The position numbers and the translations under genes are program-made. The notes beneath the pieces are model-generated. The model searched no databases and was not told the origin of the DNA. It saw nothing but the letters and a program-made list of their open reading frames with translations. DNA of 64,000 nucleotides from NCBI RefSeq assembly GCF_016920785.2, contig NW_024609836.1, positions 66,009,596 to 66,073,595 of the forward strand, read 5' to 3'. Positions 35,476 through 46,392 of this stretch are shown piece by piece. The first letter of the stretch is position 1; every line of letters begins with the position of its first letter. The stretch is from Ixodes scapularis (Eukaryota > Arthropoda > Arachnida > Ixodida > Ixodidae).

Positions 35476-36559
35476 GTATACGCATTTGTGCAACACGTTA
35501 TTCAAAATGCACTCTGTAGCAATATAGCATTCAAAATCTTCAAGCATAATTATACTTATAATTTTAGAACCCTCATTTTTTTAAATATTCGTTAGCTGCT
35601 ATAATCAAATATTTTTTTTCCAAAGCAAACCTAGACGTAGTATTTTACATATTTTATGTAATCTCTCTAAAAAAAGTTCCTAAAGCCCTGAATACACGGG
35701 TGTAAAGAACGTTCGGTGAATAATCCAATAATAAAACTTCGTCATGCAATTTCCAGAAAACCACTTCACTGCCCTTAAAAGAAATTTCAATTCTGTAAGC
35801 TCCGCACGCTTGGCACTGCTCATTTAGGTTTTAAGTGCTTCAAAAAAGTCCTTACTTCTGTATCTTCTGCAACTGGAATTGAACGTGCGTCTGGATGTCT
35901 TGAAAATCAAAAAAAAAAATTCTCGCCTTTCACCAAAACTTCTGTCAAATTGGGCAAATACGACGGGCGCCTCTCAAGACTGCAGCCTACCACTGGGCTA
36001 GAAATTCTGACTTTATTGCAACGGTACTTGACACATACCGTTGGGCTTACTGACCGCTCACACCTACAACTTCCTTTTTAATGTAACCTGCAACACGGAA
36101 GCATAAGTGGGCGATGTGTTCTTACTTGTTTGCATACGGAATAAACTTACCATGAAAGTTCTTAAACATTTTTTTAATCAACAGGGTTTTCATTGCTATT
36201 TGCCGAACGTTTTTGCCAAACCTTGTATATTTTGTCGCAATTCGGGGACTAATAATATTTATGTCTTTTGGTTGAGAAAAAAATTGACCACTTTATATTT
36301 ATTTGGCTATCGTAAAATTGAAGCAAGTTCTCTTTAGTGATTAGAACCAATTATCATTTTAAGGGAAACAACATATTTTTAATATTCGAAAAATATGAAC
36401 CTTACTTTTTGTATAAGCAAATGTACTAAAATAATTTTCTCAAAAACACCTTATTGTATTGTAAGCATAACCTAAATATTAGGCAGTAAAAAAGTAATTT
36501 TAGTGAACTTTCTGCGCCTCTAGATCTACAGGGTGTGTTTTATGTATTACAGACAGTTT

Positions 36560-37130
36560 TCTTATGCCATAAAACTACACTAGACTGTTTGTGCAGGTGA
36601 GTTACACGGCCTGGTAGTCATAATATGGAGGCTTGATCCTCACGTTATATCAAATAATTAACGCAGATTTGTTATTTATCGTTTTAACTAGTGATGAGAA
36701 GCATATGGTTGCAATTAGATACCAGTCGATCATCAATGCAAACCATTAAATAGTGAATCTTAGAAATATTTTGAGCGCACGTGAAGGGCGGTGATGGGAT
36801 AGTTACCATTCATGCAACGGGCGCAAGGTTGCAGCTGCGAAGACGCGTCCATGCACTTTTTTTCTGCTTTTTCATCCTCATTTTCGCATCGTCAGCGTCG
36901 CGCCCGTTTCGCAACGTTTCGCGTTTCTCACTCCACCGCGCTTCCAAGGCTTCTAATGAGAACCATATGCTTATTACTTTCATAAAACATTAGTTAACAA
37001 ATATTTGTAATTATCAGACCTGTCGTGACAATTAGCCCACTGTACCATGCCCCCTTGTCTGTATAACTCACCTGCACGGACCGTATTAGCGTAGCTTTCA
37101 TGGCTTCTTTTTAAAAATAAATATGCAAAG
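36560..37130. mobile_element. Old foldback element in intron 2 of gene B
   Basis: Positional counterpart of 14235-14870, with GTGCAGGTGAGTTACAC near its left end and GTATAACTCACCTGCAC near its right end. Shared presence shows it was there before the segmental duplication. Confidence 0.55.
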
Positions 37131-37313
37131 ACTAAAAATACACCCAGTATAATATTGCAACAGAGTTGCTTGTTGCATCCCCAAACTTGACAGTAAGAGT
37201 GTGTTATGCAATCACCTGTTGTCCCTACACCCGAAAGTTGAACGGCGAGACGATTGGTTCATCAAGCACTTAAGGTCTAGAAAGTCGAATGGACAGACAC
37301 AATCGTCGAGCAT

Positions 37314-37943
37314 TTTGGGCTGTTAAAAGTACCCCAATAGTGAGGTATCATTATGATAGAGGAAGCTGGAATATGGAAACGTAGACTAAAGTGAACGAAA
37401 TTGGTACCGCTGCATATGTACATACATCCCCACCCAAATTATACAACTAGAGTTATTACAAGCATAATCGTGCACATAAATGAAGTTGCTGATTAAAATA
37501 TCAATTTACGAACTTTTTTGTGTGATTGGTGGATATAGGTAGTTCCCAAGTATATAGGTTGTCCTATAAATTGCTAAGAAAAGTACGCAGAGCACGAGAA
37601 AATCGAAGTCGCAAATCACGAACGAGCCCTTGTTTCTGGTCCTTGTTTCTATATTGTTTTTATCGTTTGCGCACTTTACTTAGGAATTTATAGGACAACC
37701 TATATACTTGGGAACTGTCTATATCCCCCAATCATACAAAAAAGTTCGTAAATTGATATTTTAGGCAACAAGTTCATTTATGTACACGATTATGCTTCTA
37801 TTAGCTCTATAGGTGTATAATTTTGGTGAGGATGTACATATGCAGCGGTACCAACTTCGTGCAATTTAGTCTAGGGTTCAATATTCTAGCTTTTGTACCA
37901 TCATAAGTATACCTCACTATTGGGGCGCTTTTAACGGCCCAAA
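37314..37943. repeat. 265-bp inverted duplication in intron 2 of gene B
   Basis: Left arm 37314-37578 and right arm 37679-37943 are reverse complements of equal length, by eye about 88% identical, with a 100-base spacer. Copy A has only the left arm (about 15060-15310), in the same orientation and the same distance from exon 3. The right arm is therefore an inverted self-copy specific to B. Transcribed, it makes a long intronic hairpin ending about 140 bases before exon 3. Confidence 0.8.
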
Positions 37944-38085
37944 TTCCTGTCTCCGCCGTTTATTTTGGCTTTCGGCGGGTTCCTAAAACTTTGATTCTTT
38001 GATTCATTGGATTGAGTACGGTTCATTCATCTGCATATGTTCGTTTATTTATATACTTATATGTGTTCTACTTCGTATTTTACAG

Positions 38086-38229
38086 CCAAGGGTTTCTTGT
38101 CTTGCCCAAGACGTAGATCAAGGGTGTAAGGAAAACATGCTTTCTGCATTCCCAGAAAAATGTTCAGTTTTAAAAAAAATAAATGTCTATATTTTTTGTT
38201 GTAAGCTTATTTTATTAGGCTCTTGCTAA
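38086..38229 (+). CDS. Kunitz-like secreted protein B, exon 3 (extended tail)
   Basis: The acceptor TTTTACAG ends at 38085. In phase 0 it encodes a tail with SCLAQDVDQGC, ENMLSAFPEKC and a lysine-rich part. The stop used by copy A (TAA) is AAA here, so the frame runs through the conserved AATAAA (38178-38183) to TAA at 38227-38229, giving about 137 residues in total. If cleavage uses that AATAAA, the mRNA would have no stop. The phase-1 alternative stops earlier, in a CPRR-basic tail. Confidence 0.5.
   Translation, partial: PRVSCLAQDVDQGCKENMLSAFPEKCSVLKKINVYIFCCKLILLGSC
38178..38183 (+). terminator. Polyadenylation signal of Kunitz-like gene B, inside the extended frame
   Basis: AATAAA aligned with that of copy A; here it lies within the open frame because the upstream stop codon is lost. 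Confidence 0.5.
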
Positions 38230-38430
38230 CTCCAGCGAAGTAAATATTTTCAACGCATTAAGGAAATTTTTAGCTTCCAGTTTATTATGGTTATTTTGTA
38301 ATGACTGCTTGCAAGGTACTGGCACAATCGCGTGTTAGAGAATGGCTTCATAAAAGCTAAATCAGTGAACTTGATCAGATATGTGAAGTGCCGGTGGCGA
38401 CGGCCACTAGCATTAAAGAGTTCATAGAAA

Positions 38431-39428
38431 GTTGTTGCTGTCACAGAAACCAGATAAATGTAATGACAAAGAAAATGCTACGAGAATTAAGGGGATCATT
38501 GACCCTTTTAAAGGAGCGTATAAATCGGTGTCTTAAGAAATCACGCTAGGATTGACCTGAGACGTGCCTGAAGGTTGTGAATTCTATGTGTAGATATTTC
38601 ACAGACAAAACGTGCCTGAGTAAACATTATGAGTTTCCGTATCAAGAACATTTTTTTCAAGTTTCCCCACCAGCTTTATGGTCATTTTTTCCGGCTCTAT
38701 AGCCTACACAAATGCTTACCCTTTAACCGTTATCTAAAATCAGCACAATTTGCTCTATGTCGAAAACAAAAATAGTAATATTCTACGTTGCTCGTGGCGT
38801 TTTCATAACGGTTAGGAACTGTTTCCTATACTACTCTATACCCGTAAGCTTGTGAACGCGAATAAAAAATCCATCAATGTAACCCTGTTTGGCAGTCAAT
38901 GTTTTCTAGTGGACCGCTGACTGTGCCTGACAGTACGTCAAGCATGTCTGATTGGCCAACAAGTTACTCTGACCGACAGTCAAATTCCAGTCAGACTCCG
39001 CTTGTCGTCTTTCTGATGGTTTCCTGGAGGCAGTCGGCCGCCGCGAAGTGCCATCAAGATGTCTTGGTGGCGATTCTGATTGTACATCGATTGTCTCTGA
39101 CTGTACGTCAAAAAGCTTTGACGTGCAGACAGACGTACGGTCAAAGGACGTAAAGTTCGTTCGGATACCACTATTTCGTAAAATCTGTGAATACGAAAAA
39201 TAATTTATGCACGAGAAAACAATCTCGGGACGTGAGCCCATAAAACCGCTGATGTTAGAGATATGACACGCAACCGACCGACAACCTTGATCAGAAGCCC
39301 GCCGATACGCCGAACACGCCACTTTCGCTTTGCTCATAGAGGCTTCGCCGAGCTTTCATGAACGATCGCTTTCGACTCGTTTTGTTTGCCCGCTTGCCCC
39401 AACCTGTCGATCCTGCCCGGGCTCTACA
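38431..39428. other. Upstream region of the BEN/Tudor-like exon
   Basis: The first ~450 bp are plain AT-rich DNA. From 38890 to 39180 there are several imperfect copies of CTGACNGTACGTCA-like motifs, some inverted. From 39230 the sequence becomes CG-rich and probably holds the promoter and 5' UTR of the exon at 39429. No TATA box is obvious. Confidence 0.35.
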
Positions 39429-39603
39429 ATGTCTTATGTTTTAGTAGAGTTTCTACTCGACAAGACTCAGCCTGTTGTGAGTTCCGACGATGTAAGAGAC
39501 TTTAGCGGTGTAGTTGAAGACGACAAGGTGTACCAGGTCTACTGGGCCGGAGACGCGCGAACAAAAGGATCGTTCTACGACGCCAAAGTACTCTACATGG
39601 CAG
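39429..39603 (+). CDS. First coding exon, BEN-protein-type N-terminal domain
   Basis: MSYVLVEFLLD starts a 58-codon frame with DDVRDF, VYQVYWAGDARTKGSFYDAKVLYMAG, ending at a perfect donor GTGAGT at 39604 (phase 1). This alternation, a V-E-F opening then W..GD..T.G.Y.AKVL, resembles the small Tudor/MBT-like N-terminal domain that precedes BEN domains in arthropod, notably tick, proteins. The frame upstream of this ATG is also open, but the CG-rich leader argues for this start. The rest of the gene is not identified here. Confidence 0.55.
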
Positions 39604-40385
39604 GTGAGTAGAACTGAAGTACGGCGAGTTATGTACGAGTGCTTTGCATAACATACTGAAGGCTTAACTGCATGAGCAGCCGAAGCATTCTTTAGAGCGA
39701 TGCGCTCATTGTGGGAATCTCGCGCTACAATACAAAAATGCTCCTGACTCGCTCCGAGAGGTTTGGGCTAGAAAGTTTATACCTTTCTATCTGGCATTGG
39801 CTATTGGCCTTACCGCTGTGTCGCACCTCATTAATATTGTTTCATGAAGAGTGCAGACAAAAAGCATCGGCGAGCGTAGTTCAGATATGTCTGCTGCTCG
39901 CGTTCGTCCGTGGAAGCCAGGGCTGTCTGTCGTAGCATGCATGCTTGCTCTCTAGCTTCAACGGTGTCGCATAGGTTTCGTGAATTAAAATGTATACGGT
40001 CGTCCCGAAAAGTTCAGACATCGAGGGCGTTTCTTTGAAACATGCTTACGGTGCATGGGGTCCCGTTTGTAAGCGAATGTCCCTTTTGCCCGAAAAAGGC
40101 AAATTTCAAAAGGGAGAAAAAACAAAGGACGGGTACACACTTTTCCTGATTTTTGATGTCATGAATTACATTCATTTTAAGGATTTGTGAACCGTTTCAG
40201 AGCCATGCAAGATGGCCACCTAGGCTTGTGAACCGTTTCATAGCCATCCAAGATTGCCACCTCGTCATTTGAGCTTTATATAAAGAGTAAAGGTATACGC
40301 ACTCCGGAGTGCACTTCGGACGGAAATGGCTATACGCACTCCGCTAAACTCGTATAAAACGAATGGTCAAATCGAGTTTCCAAAG
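39604..40385. other. Presumed intron sequence; 43-bp direct repeat
   Basis: No further exon was recognised. At 40189-40264 a unit beginning GTGAACCGTTTCA and ending AAGATNGCCACCT occurs twice in tandem. Inverted ACTCCGGAGT-like motifs lie at 40301-40350. Confidence 0.35.
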
Positions 40386-40387
40386 CG

Positions 40388-40500
40388 ATGGCATAGCATA
40401 GGGGTTAAGGTGTCCGCTTTGTACGTAAGTAGACGCGGGTTCGATCCGCGGTGGACCTGCTTTTTTTTTTTCTTCTTTTTTTTTTCTCGAACATTTTGTT
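40388..40500 (+). mobile_element. tRNA-derived SINE (or tRNA pseudogene)
   Basis: TAGCATAGGGG (about 40394-40404) resembles an A box, and GGTTCGATCC (40438-40447) is a B box, 34 bases further on, as in RNA polymerase III tRNA promoters. A 5-bp stem CGCGG/CCGCG brackets the B box as a T-arm would. A pyrimidine-rich T tract follows (40460-40488). The acceptor ends do not pair well, so it is not a functional tRNA gene. tRNA-derived SINEs such as Ruka are known from ticks; I cannot assign this one. Confidence 0.6.
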
Positions 40501-41080
40501 TTGTCTAGGCATTTGGCGATATTTACGAGTGCGTATAGCTTTACTCTTATATAAATGCTGGCCTTGTTGATGAAATTCCCTTGGCAGTGGCAGTCAGACG
40601 TCATCTGATGGACCATCAGGGCACGTTCCACCAAGCTGCTGACTGGCATTCAGTGTCCCAAATTACGTATCTTGATGGAATTTTTAATAGGGAAGATAGT
40701 ACAACCTGAGCATAAGCCCATGTCCCAATAACTGCCCACACACTAAACATAATTACACCCTTGAGGATGGAAATGGTTCGTCCTATGACTAACACCCTCT
40801 TTGGTCTAGCAAAACGCCCTAATACAAGGGAGTTATTCCTAACACCCCTAAAAGAAGGCGTTAATCCGAATACCCTCAAATTAAGGTGTGATTCCACAGT
40901 ACACATTTTGATTGGGGTGTTATGGCTGTGCAGTACGCCCTCTATATTGGGTGTACCAACGCCAGAAAGGGAAGCAAAATAGGTGCAATGACGAATACCC
41001 GTAACAGGGTGCAATAATCCAAGAGTGCACAAGGAAAGGACTGAAAATGAGTCGAAGCACGCCTGGTTCACTTTTAACTT
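40500..41080. other. Repeat-like DNA with TAACACCC/GGGTGTTA motifs
   Basis: Between 40780 and 41010 several CTAACACCC or GGGTGTTA-type motifs occur on both strands, suggesting an old inverted-repeat element. No coding frame is convincing. Confidence 0.3.
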
Positions 41081-41081
41081 T

Positions 41082-41165
41082 AGAGCGCAGCTCTTAGGCA
41101 CCCGCTTCCGGCTTGAGCAGCGTCGCCGTCGCCGTCGGCGTCGGCGTAACCGCGCGGTGCATTAT
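41082..41165. repeat. AGAGCGCAGCTCTTAGGC repeat head with GTCGCC run
   Basis: Matches 31068-31130, including the GTCGCCGTCGGCGTAACCG block. In both cases a long simple repeat follows directly, but of different sequence (GGA-rich there, TGACGTCAT-rich here). Confidence 0.6.
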
Positions 41166-41169
41166 GGGG

Positions 41170-41420
41170 TGCGTGACGTCACTAATGACGTCATCATCAT
41201 CATGATGACGCCCTCACAATGACATCATCGTGGTGACGTCATCTCTATGACGTCATCGTTATCATCACGACCATGTCATCGCCATCAACACGATCCCCTG
41301 ACGATGGCGATGACGTCATCACGATGACGACACGTGACCTCACGGGTCAGTAACCTCGGTGACGTCACGTGGCCCCCGTGAGGTCACGTGACCCCCGTAC
41401 TCCACGTGACCCCCGTGGAC
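41170..41420. promoter_or_regulatory. Cluster of six CRE palindromes and four CACGTG boxes
   Basis: TGACGTCA occurs at 41174, 41186, 41234, 41248, 41311 and 41360. CACGTG occurs at 41331, 41366, 41385 and 41403. These are consensus sites for CREB/ATF and for bHLH proteins. The context is a degenerate ATGACGTC-type simple repeat, so the cluster may be only repeat chemistry. No promoter is known next to it. Confidence 0.45.
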
Positions 41421-42660
41421 TACCAAGGAAAGTTCACCTCTACACACGATCATGATAACTAGTGTCAGTGACGCAAGAAACCGCCGTCGAAGCCGTCAGG
41501 ACTTCTGCATTCGATGTCTCCCCCGTCCACACCGTGCCACCAGGGCCGGTTTTCTCGAATCGATGGTAAACCCATTTTAGTAAACCGCGGTACCTAGGAA
41601 GGAAAAAGTACCTAGGTACTGTAATAAACGGCTGGATATAGAGCAACAATAATTATTTTTGATTGGGCATTAAGATGCTTCATCTATCGGTGAAACAAGT
41701 CAGTCATTTTGTTTATCCTCTTTTTCCGCTGGTTGTCATCGATCTAGTATATGGTATTTTAAGTCAAAATATAGTAAGGTTGTACTTGAAGACCAATTTG
41801 TTTGCTTCCGATGGTACGAAGAAATTTTAACTACTATGCTAGAGTTTGTCGACGAATATTCGAAAATGTAAAAAACATTTCCTTCAATATGTTTCGCCAT
41901 AAACAACGCATAACTTTCCCGTGTTTCTTCCAGTCTGGCAACGCCAGTGCTGTAGTCTTGTTTTCGTTCCTTGCAACGCACGTTTCTGCGATTCCTGCTG
42001 ATCTCAACTGTTTGCCCTTTCTTCCGTTTGCCCAACCGATTCACCGGTGACGAGAAGCTAAGCTTCTCGTCACCGGCTTCTCGTCACCGTTGAATTACTG
42101 GCCACCGGGGATGTGTAGAAACCTCAATGCTGTCGGCATACCGTCGGCGCACTGTGAACAAAAAAAAACAGCACAATGTCTCAGCTGTTCACCCCGAACG
42201 AAGACTTTATTGAGGATAACCCCCTTTCTCCGCAAAGTAATCGCTGCCCACGAGTTGGCGTGCATAGTGTAACAAATGAAACGCCTTAGTATAAATATGT
42301 ACCAACACTCGTTCGCAAAACATTTTTTTACTCACCATAAAAACACTTGCAAGGCTTATGTACCGTCATATGTCTTGGATCTCGGACTGCTGAAGAGTGA
42401 TGCGTTCGCGGAATGCTGCCGTCGGTTAGCTTAGTTGTCCCTCTGAACTACCGCTTTGTTTGACGTGCTAATAGGTTGATGGTGCGTCATTAATATAACA
42501 GCCGGATTGAAATGAATGTTCGGCAGAACCAAGCAGAACTATTAGCCCTCATTAAGCGACGTCGCGGCCATTTTGCTTGTAGGTACTGCTTCTCCCTCGG
42601 CGCCCCCGCTCGCCCAGTCACGTGACCTAAAATTCCCTGTTCTAGGGACAATAGTGAACT
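41421..42660. other. Intergenic DNA, nothing recognised
   Basis: Short open frames without domains. A perfect 14-bp direct repeat lies at about 42050-42088 (GAAGCTAAGCTTCTCGTCACCGG region, with CTTCTCGTCACCG repeated). Confidence 0.3.
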
Positions 42661-42689
42661 TTAAACCACGGTTTGCGTTCGAGAAAACG

Positions 42690-43319
42690 GGCCCAGGTCG
42701 GAATTGATTTACTTGGCCCCTTTCCGCCGTCAACGTCGGGATATTGCTGGATAATCATCGCCAAAGATTATCTTACACGGTACGCCCAGACGAAAGCCCC
42801 TCCAGCAGGTACGGCTGTTGAAGTCGCCAAGTTTTTCATCGAGTCCATTGTCCTCCGGCAAGCGCCTCCGAAATCCTCGTTACAGACCGTGGATCATCGT
42901 TCATGACCCAGGTGACACATGCGATCCTTCGTCTCAGTGGCACCGGCCTCCGTAGGGAGGCCGGTGCCACTGAGACGACTACGTACCATCCGCAGACAAA
43001 TAACCTAACAGAACGGCTAAACAAAACTATCGCCGACATGATCTCCATGTATGTCGACGTAGAGCACAAGACTTGGGACGAGGTGTTACTTTACGTCACG
43101 TTGGCTTACAACACGGCAGTGCAAGAGACCACAGGAGTAACCCCGTTTCAGCTGGTGCATGGGAGAAAAGTAGCGGCCATGCTCGCCGCAATACTACCCC
43201 ACGATCCAGCTGGCGACGGGATCCCCGACGCCCAGGTGGTTGCTCAACAAGCCGAAGAAGTTCGCCAGCTCGCCCGACTCCGAATTGAAGACTATACGTG
43301 TCGACGCTATCCTTGGTAA
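42690..43319 (+). pseudogene. Ty3/Gypsy-type integrase core fragment
   Basis: Two frames form one DDE integrase core. The first (to about 42868) has IDLLGPFPPS and IIAKDYLTRYAQTK with the first aspartate. After a frameshift near 42868, ILVTDRGSSFMTQ supplies the second aspartate, YHPQTNNLTERLNK the glutamate, and LAYNTAVQETTGVTPFQLVHGR follows. The spacing between the second D and E is 41 residues instead of the usual 35, because of a hairpin insertion (42930-42977). It ends at a stop at 43317-43319. There is no RT, protease or LTR nearby. Confidence 0.85.
42930..42977. repeat. Perfect 22-bp inverted repeat with 4-base loop in the integrase
   Basis: Arms 42930-42951 and 42956-42977 are exact complements around GTAG. 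It lies between the second aspartate and the glutamate of the DDE core and accounts for the six extra residues there. Confidence 0.9.
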
Positions 43320-43440
43320 AAAGTCGTTCAAGATTAGTATACTGAATGTATACTAATAGACTAGTGCAATTCGCAGGTGTACTAAAATTGTACTAGCTTC
43401 ACGCTTTCATGAAACAAAATAGTATACTGTTAGTTCACCA
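43320..43440. repeat. AGTATACT-rich host sequence of the hAT-like element
   Basis: AGTATACT/TAGTATACT and ACTAGT motifs recur here and again at 44347-44470. The two parts are one older repeat split by the element at 43441-44346. Confidence 0.5.
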
Positions 43441-44346
43441 CAGGGATGGGCAGTATTTCAAATACAAGTATTTGAAATACGTATTTCCAATATTTTGTGT
43501 ATTTTGCATTTATATTTAGTTACAAATTGGGTAATGTATTTGACGTGTGTATTTAAATACTAAATAGTGGGTATTTCAAATACAACTGTAATTAAATACA
43601 ATTTTTTGGTCGAAAATACATCTCTCAAATTTATTGTCACTGTCCAGAGCAGGAAGAAAACTACGTTCCGCGCCGAATGCAGTGTCTCTCAATCAAGCAC
43701 AAGCGTTTAGTGACTTTGTGATTACGGTGCTAGTCCAGGGCAAGAATAGTGACGAAATCGACGTTCACAGGCAGACTGGCTAATTAAGTGCCTGTGACAG
43801 CTTGTGATGCTTTCCAGCCTGATTTCCATCCATATTTTTGCCTGGAACATTCTAAATGCGCGGGTCGTTGAGATCTTTGTAACTGGTGCGAGTTGCAACA
43901 ATAAAAAATTCTCTAGCTAGTGCTGCGCGTCTTGGTCGTCTCGGTTCTTCGTTGGTCTATACCAGAATGTAATCGACAAAAAAAAAAAAAGCTGCTTGAA
44001 GCTCTGTATTTTTTCACGTATTATGTCCAAGCTGATTAGATTTTTTTGGTGATTATATTTCTATTACGTTACTAGAGCCTCGCACACTAACTCCCGAGTG
44101 TGTGATGTAAAATTAACATGAGATACCCAGAAACCCGTTGCAGGTGCCCTGAAGTCGCTAACGCAAATTTTGAGGAATGTATTTGGAAAAGTATTTGGAG
44201 GAGACCAAATACATTTGGTTGTATTTGTATCTTGTACTTAAATACTTTTTTGGAAATGTAATTAGATTTGTAATTAAATACATTTTTGACGAAGTATCTT
44301 GTATTCGTATTTCGATACATATTTCCATGTATTTTGCCCATCCCTG
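43441..44346. mobile_element. hAT-like non-autonomous element with 8-bp target duplication
   Basis: CAGGGATGGGCA at the left and its complement at the right form the terminal inverted repeats. GTTCACCA is repeated directly at 43433-43440 and 44347-44354. This is the hAT signature. Subterminal DNA is rich in AAATACAAATAC-like units, and no transposase frame is present. The 906-bp element is intact at both ends. Confidence 0.9.
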
Positions 44347-44478
44347 GTTCACCACTAGTACAAATGTAGTAAACTATAAGTTCACTTCGAGTGTAGTTCT
44401 AGTATGAAACAAGTGTACATTTAGTATACTACATGTATGCTCTTTGTGTACTGAATGTACACTACCAGTACATATATA

Positions 44479-45104
44479 CACGGTGTCTTAGATAACTTGC
44501 ACCAGACGTTAAAAAGAACCGGGGCATTCTGAGGGAGTGAAAGAACTGTATGCCATTAACAAGTCTTTTGCGAAAGTGCACGAATTTGTTTTAGTGCACC
44601 CAGTTATCTACTTATGACTAACCAGCTAACTTTTGAAATCTTCATTTAAAAGTCGAGGAGTGAATTGGAAAGTTGTAGAGCGCATTAAGAAACACCCAAT
44701 TAAACGATTTTCAACAAGTCGCACTTTGCATGCTCTTTTTTTCTAGCCTTCAAGAAATGCCCTCGAAATACAAGAGATACCGCGTGAAAACTCACTTCCA
44801 CAATAGCGGCGCGCGGACGCGCTTGATAGTGCGGTCTTTTAAGGCCGGAAAAAAGCACGAAAGCGTATTATGTTGTTAACACTTTAAGTGGGTATTTCTC
44901 AATGCGCCCTGCGACTTTCCAGTTGACATCTCGGCCGTAAAAAAGAATAATTAAAAAGTTACCTAATTAATCTTAGTTATTTAACTAGGTGCATTAAAAA
45001 AATCTCTGCACTTTTGCAAGACGCTTGCTAACAAGAGTGATTTCACTCCTACAGAGCACTCCGGTGTTTTTTTAAGCATGGTGCAAGTTATCTGGAACGC
45101 CGTG
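44479..45104. mobile_element. TIR element with GATAACTTGCACC ends, TA flanks
   Basis: The left end CACGGTGTCTTAGATAACTTGCACC and right-end complement CACGGCGTTCCAGATAACTTGCACC agree in most positions. TA flanks both ends, suggesting a Tc1/mariner-like target. No transposase frame is seen in 626 bp. Confidence 0.75.
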
Positions 45105-45446
45105 TATGTCGGGCGTTATGAATGGAAAGAACGGTCTAATATAGGCCAGAAAAATTGACGCCTGCATTTAAAAAGCTGACTTTTCAAAGGTGTTTCTTTG
45201 AACGGCTGGATTACAACTTGTGAAATTTCCTGACATATAGCTCCATTCTCGTGAGATCTTAAGAAACGCTGTTGAAAAATTAATTTACGATAATACAGAA
45301 GCGCTACCATCGGAAGATACACCTCTTACAAATGAGTCAGGAAATTTACGAGGAAAAGTCTTGGCAGCTCTATTTCCAAACATTTCTCGTCAAAATAACG
45401 TACAGTCATGTTATGAAATTATGTGGGAAAAGTTCTAAAAAGAAAG

Positions 45447-45948
45447 AGCGGAAAAATTTCCCCGCTAGATCGAGCGGAAAAATTTCCCCACTAAATCTAG
45501 CGGAAAAATTTCCCCCCTAAATCTAGCGGAAAATTTTCCCCGCTAATTGTAGCGGAAAAACTTCCCCGCTAAAGCTAGCGGAAAAATTTCTCCGCTATGT
45601 CTAGCAGAAATTTTTCCCCGCTAAATCTAGCGGAAAATTTTCCGCACTAAATCTAACGGAAAATATTCCCCGATAAATCTAGCGGAAAAATTTCCCCGCT
45701 AAATCTAGCGGAAACATTTCCCGCTATATCGAGCGGAAAATTTCCCCGCTAGATCTAGCCGAAAAATTTCCCCGCTAGATCTGGCGGAAAATTTACCCCG
45801 CTAAATCTAGCGGAAAATTTTTCCCGATAAATCTAGAGGAAAATATTCCCCGCTAAATCTAGCGAAATATTTCCCCGGTAAATCTAGCGGAAACATTTCC
45901 CCGCTAAATCCAGCGGAAAAATTTCCACGCTAAATCTAGCGGGGAAAT
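45447..45948. repeat. Minisatellite, ~26-bp unit CTAGCGGAAAAATTTCCCCG
   Basis: About 19 imperfect copies. Each unit contains a near-palindrome (GCGGAAAAATTTCCCCGC), so single strands can form a series of small hairpins. Unit length varies by one or two bases. Confidence 0.9.
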
Positions 45949-46392
45949 TTCCCCCCTCCCTCCTCCCCCTCATAGAGCATTTTGTCATGGGTGCCCCCCC
46001 CCCCCCCCCTTTCCCGAAACAAAATCCTGGCTACGTGCCTGGCTACACAACCAATTGCCGTCAAACGAAAAAAAAAATATATTTCGCAGTTCTGTTTCGA
46101 TCTAGCCTACAAGCGATCATACGCAGGATCGCCGTTTATGCGGAATCCGGCGGCTTTTCAAACTGTCGCGTCATCGAACTGTCCTACCTCCTTTTTATTG
46201 ATTCGACACGGAGGATGCACAAACTTAGATGGTGAAGTGTCGCTTGGGGTGATTCATCCAGAGCAGGTGCTTGGCAGGTGTCTACGTTTGACACCTTCTA
46301 TTTTTATGCTATGCACGCCACCCACCTACGGAAAAGTTGATCTAGCTTTAGATAAAATGCAATTCTGCATCAATTAAATCATACTAAAAAGC
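45949..46392. other. Non-coding DNA with C-run and a CTGGCTACGTGCC motif
   Basis: A C-run at 45995-46010 is followed by AAAATCCTGGCTACGTGCCTGG, a string I associate with the ends of interspersed repeats in invertebrate genomes. No gene recognised. Confidence 0.3.

Noticed and set aside
38906..39337. Minus-strand 143-codon frame upstream of the BEN-like exon
   Set aside because: It lies over a set of short CTGAC/GTACGTCA-like repeats, and no domain or splice signals are visible.
40388..40460. Functional tRNA gene
   Set aside because: A and B boxes are present, but the acceptor ends do not pair and the anticodon arm is not clean; a tRNA-derived SINE fits better with the T-rich tail.
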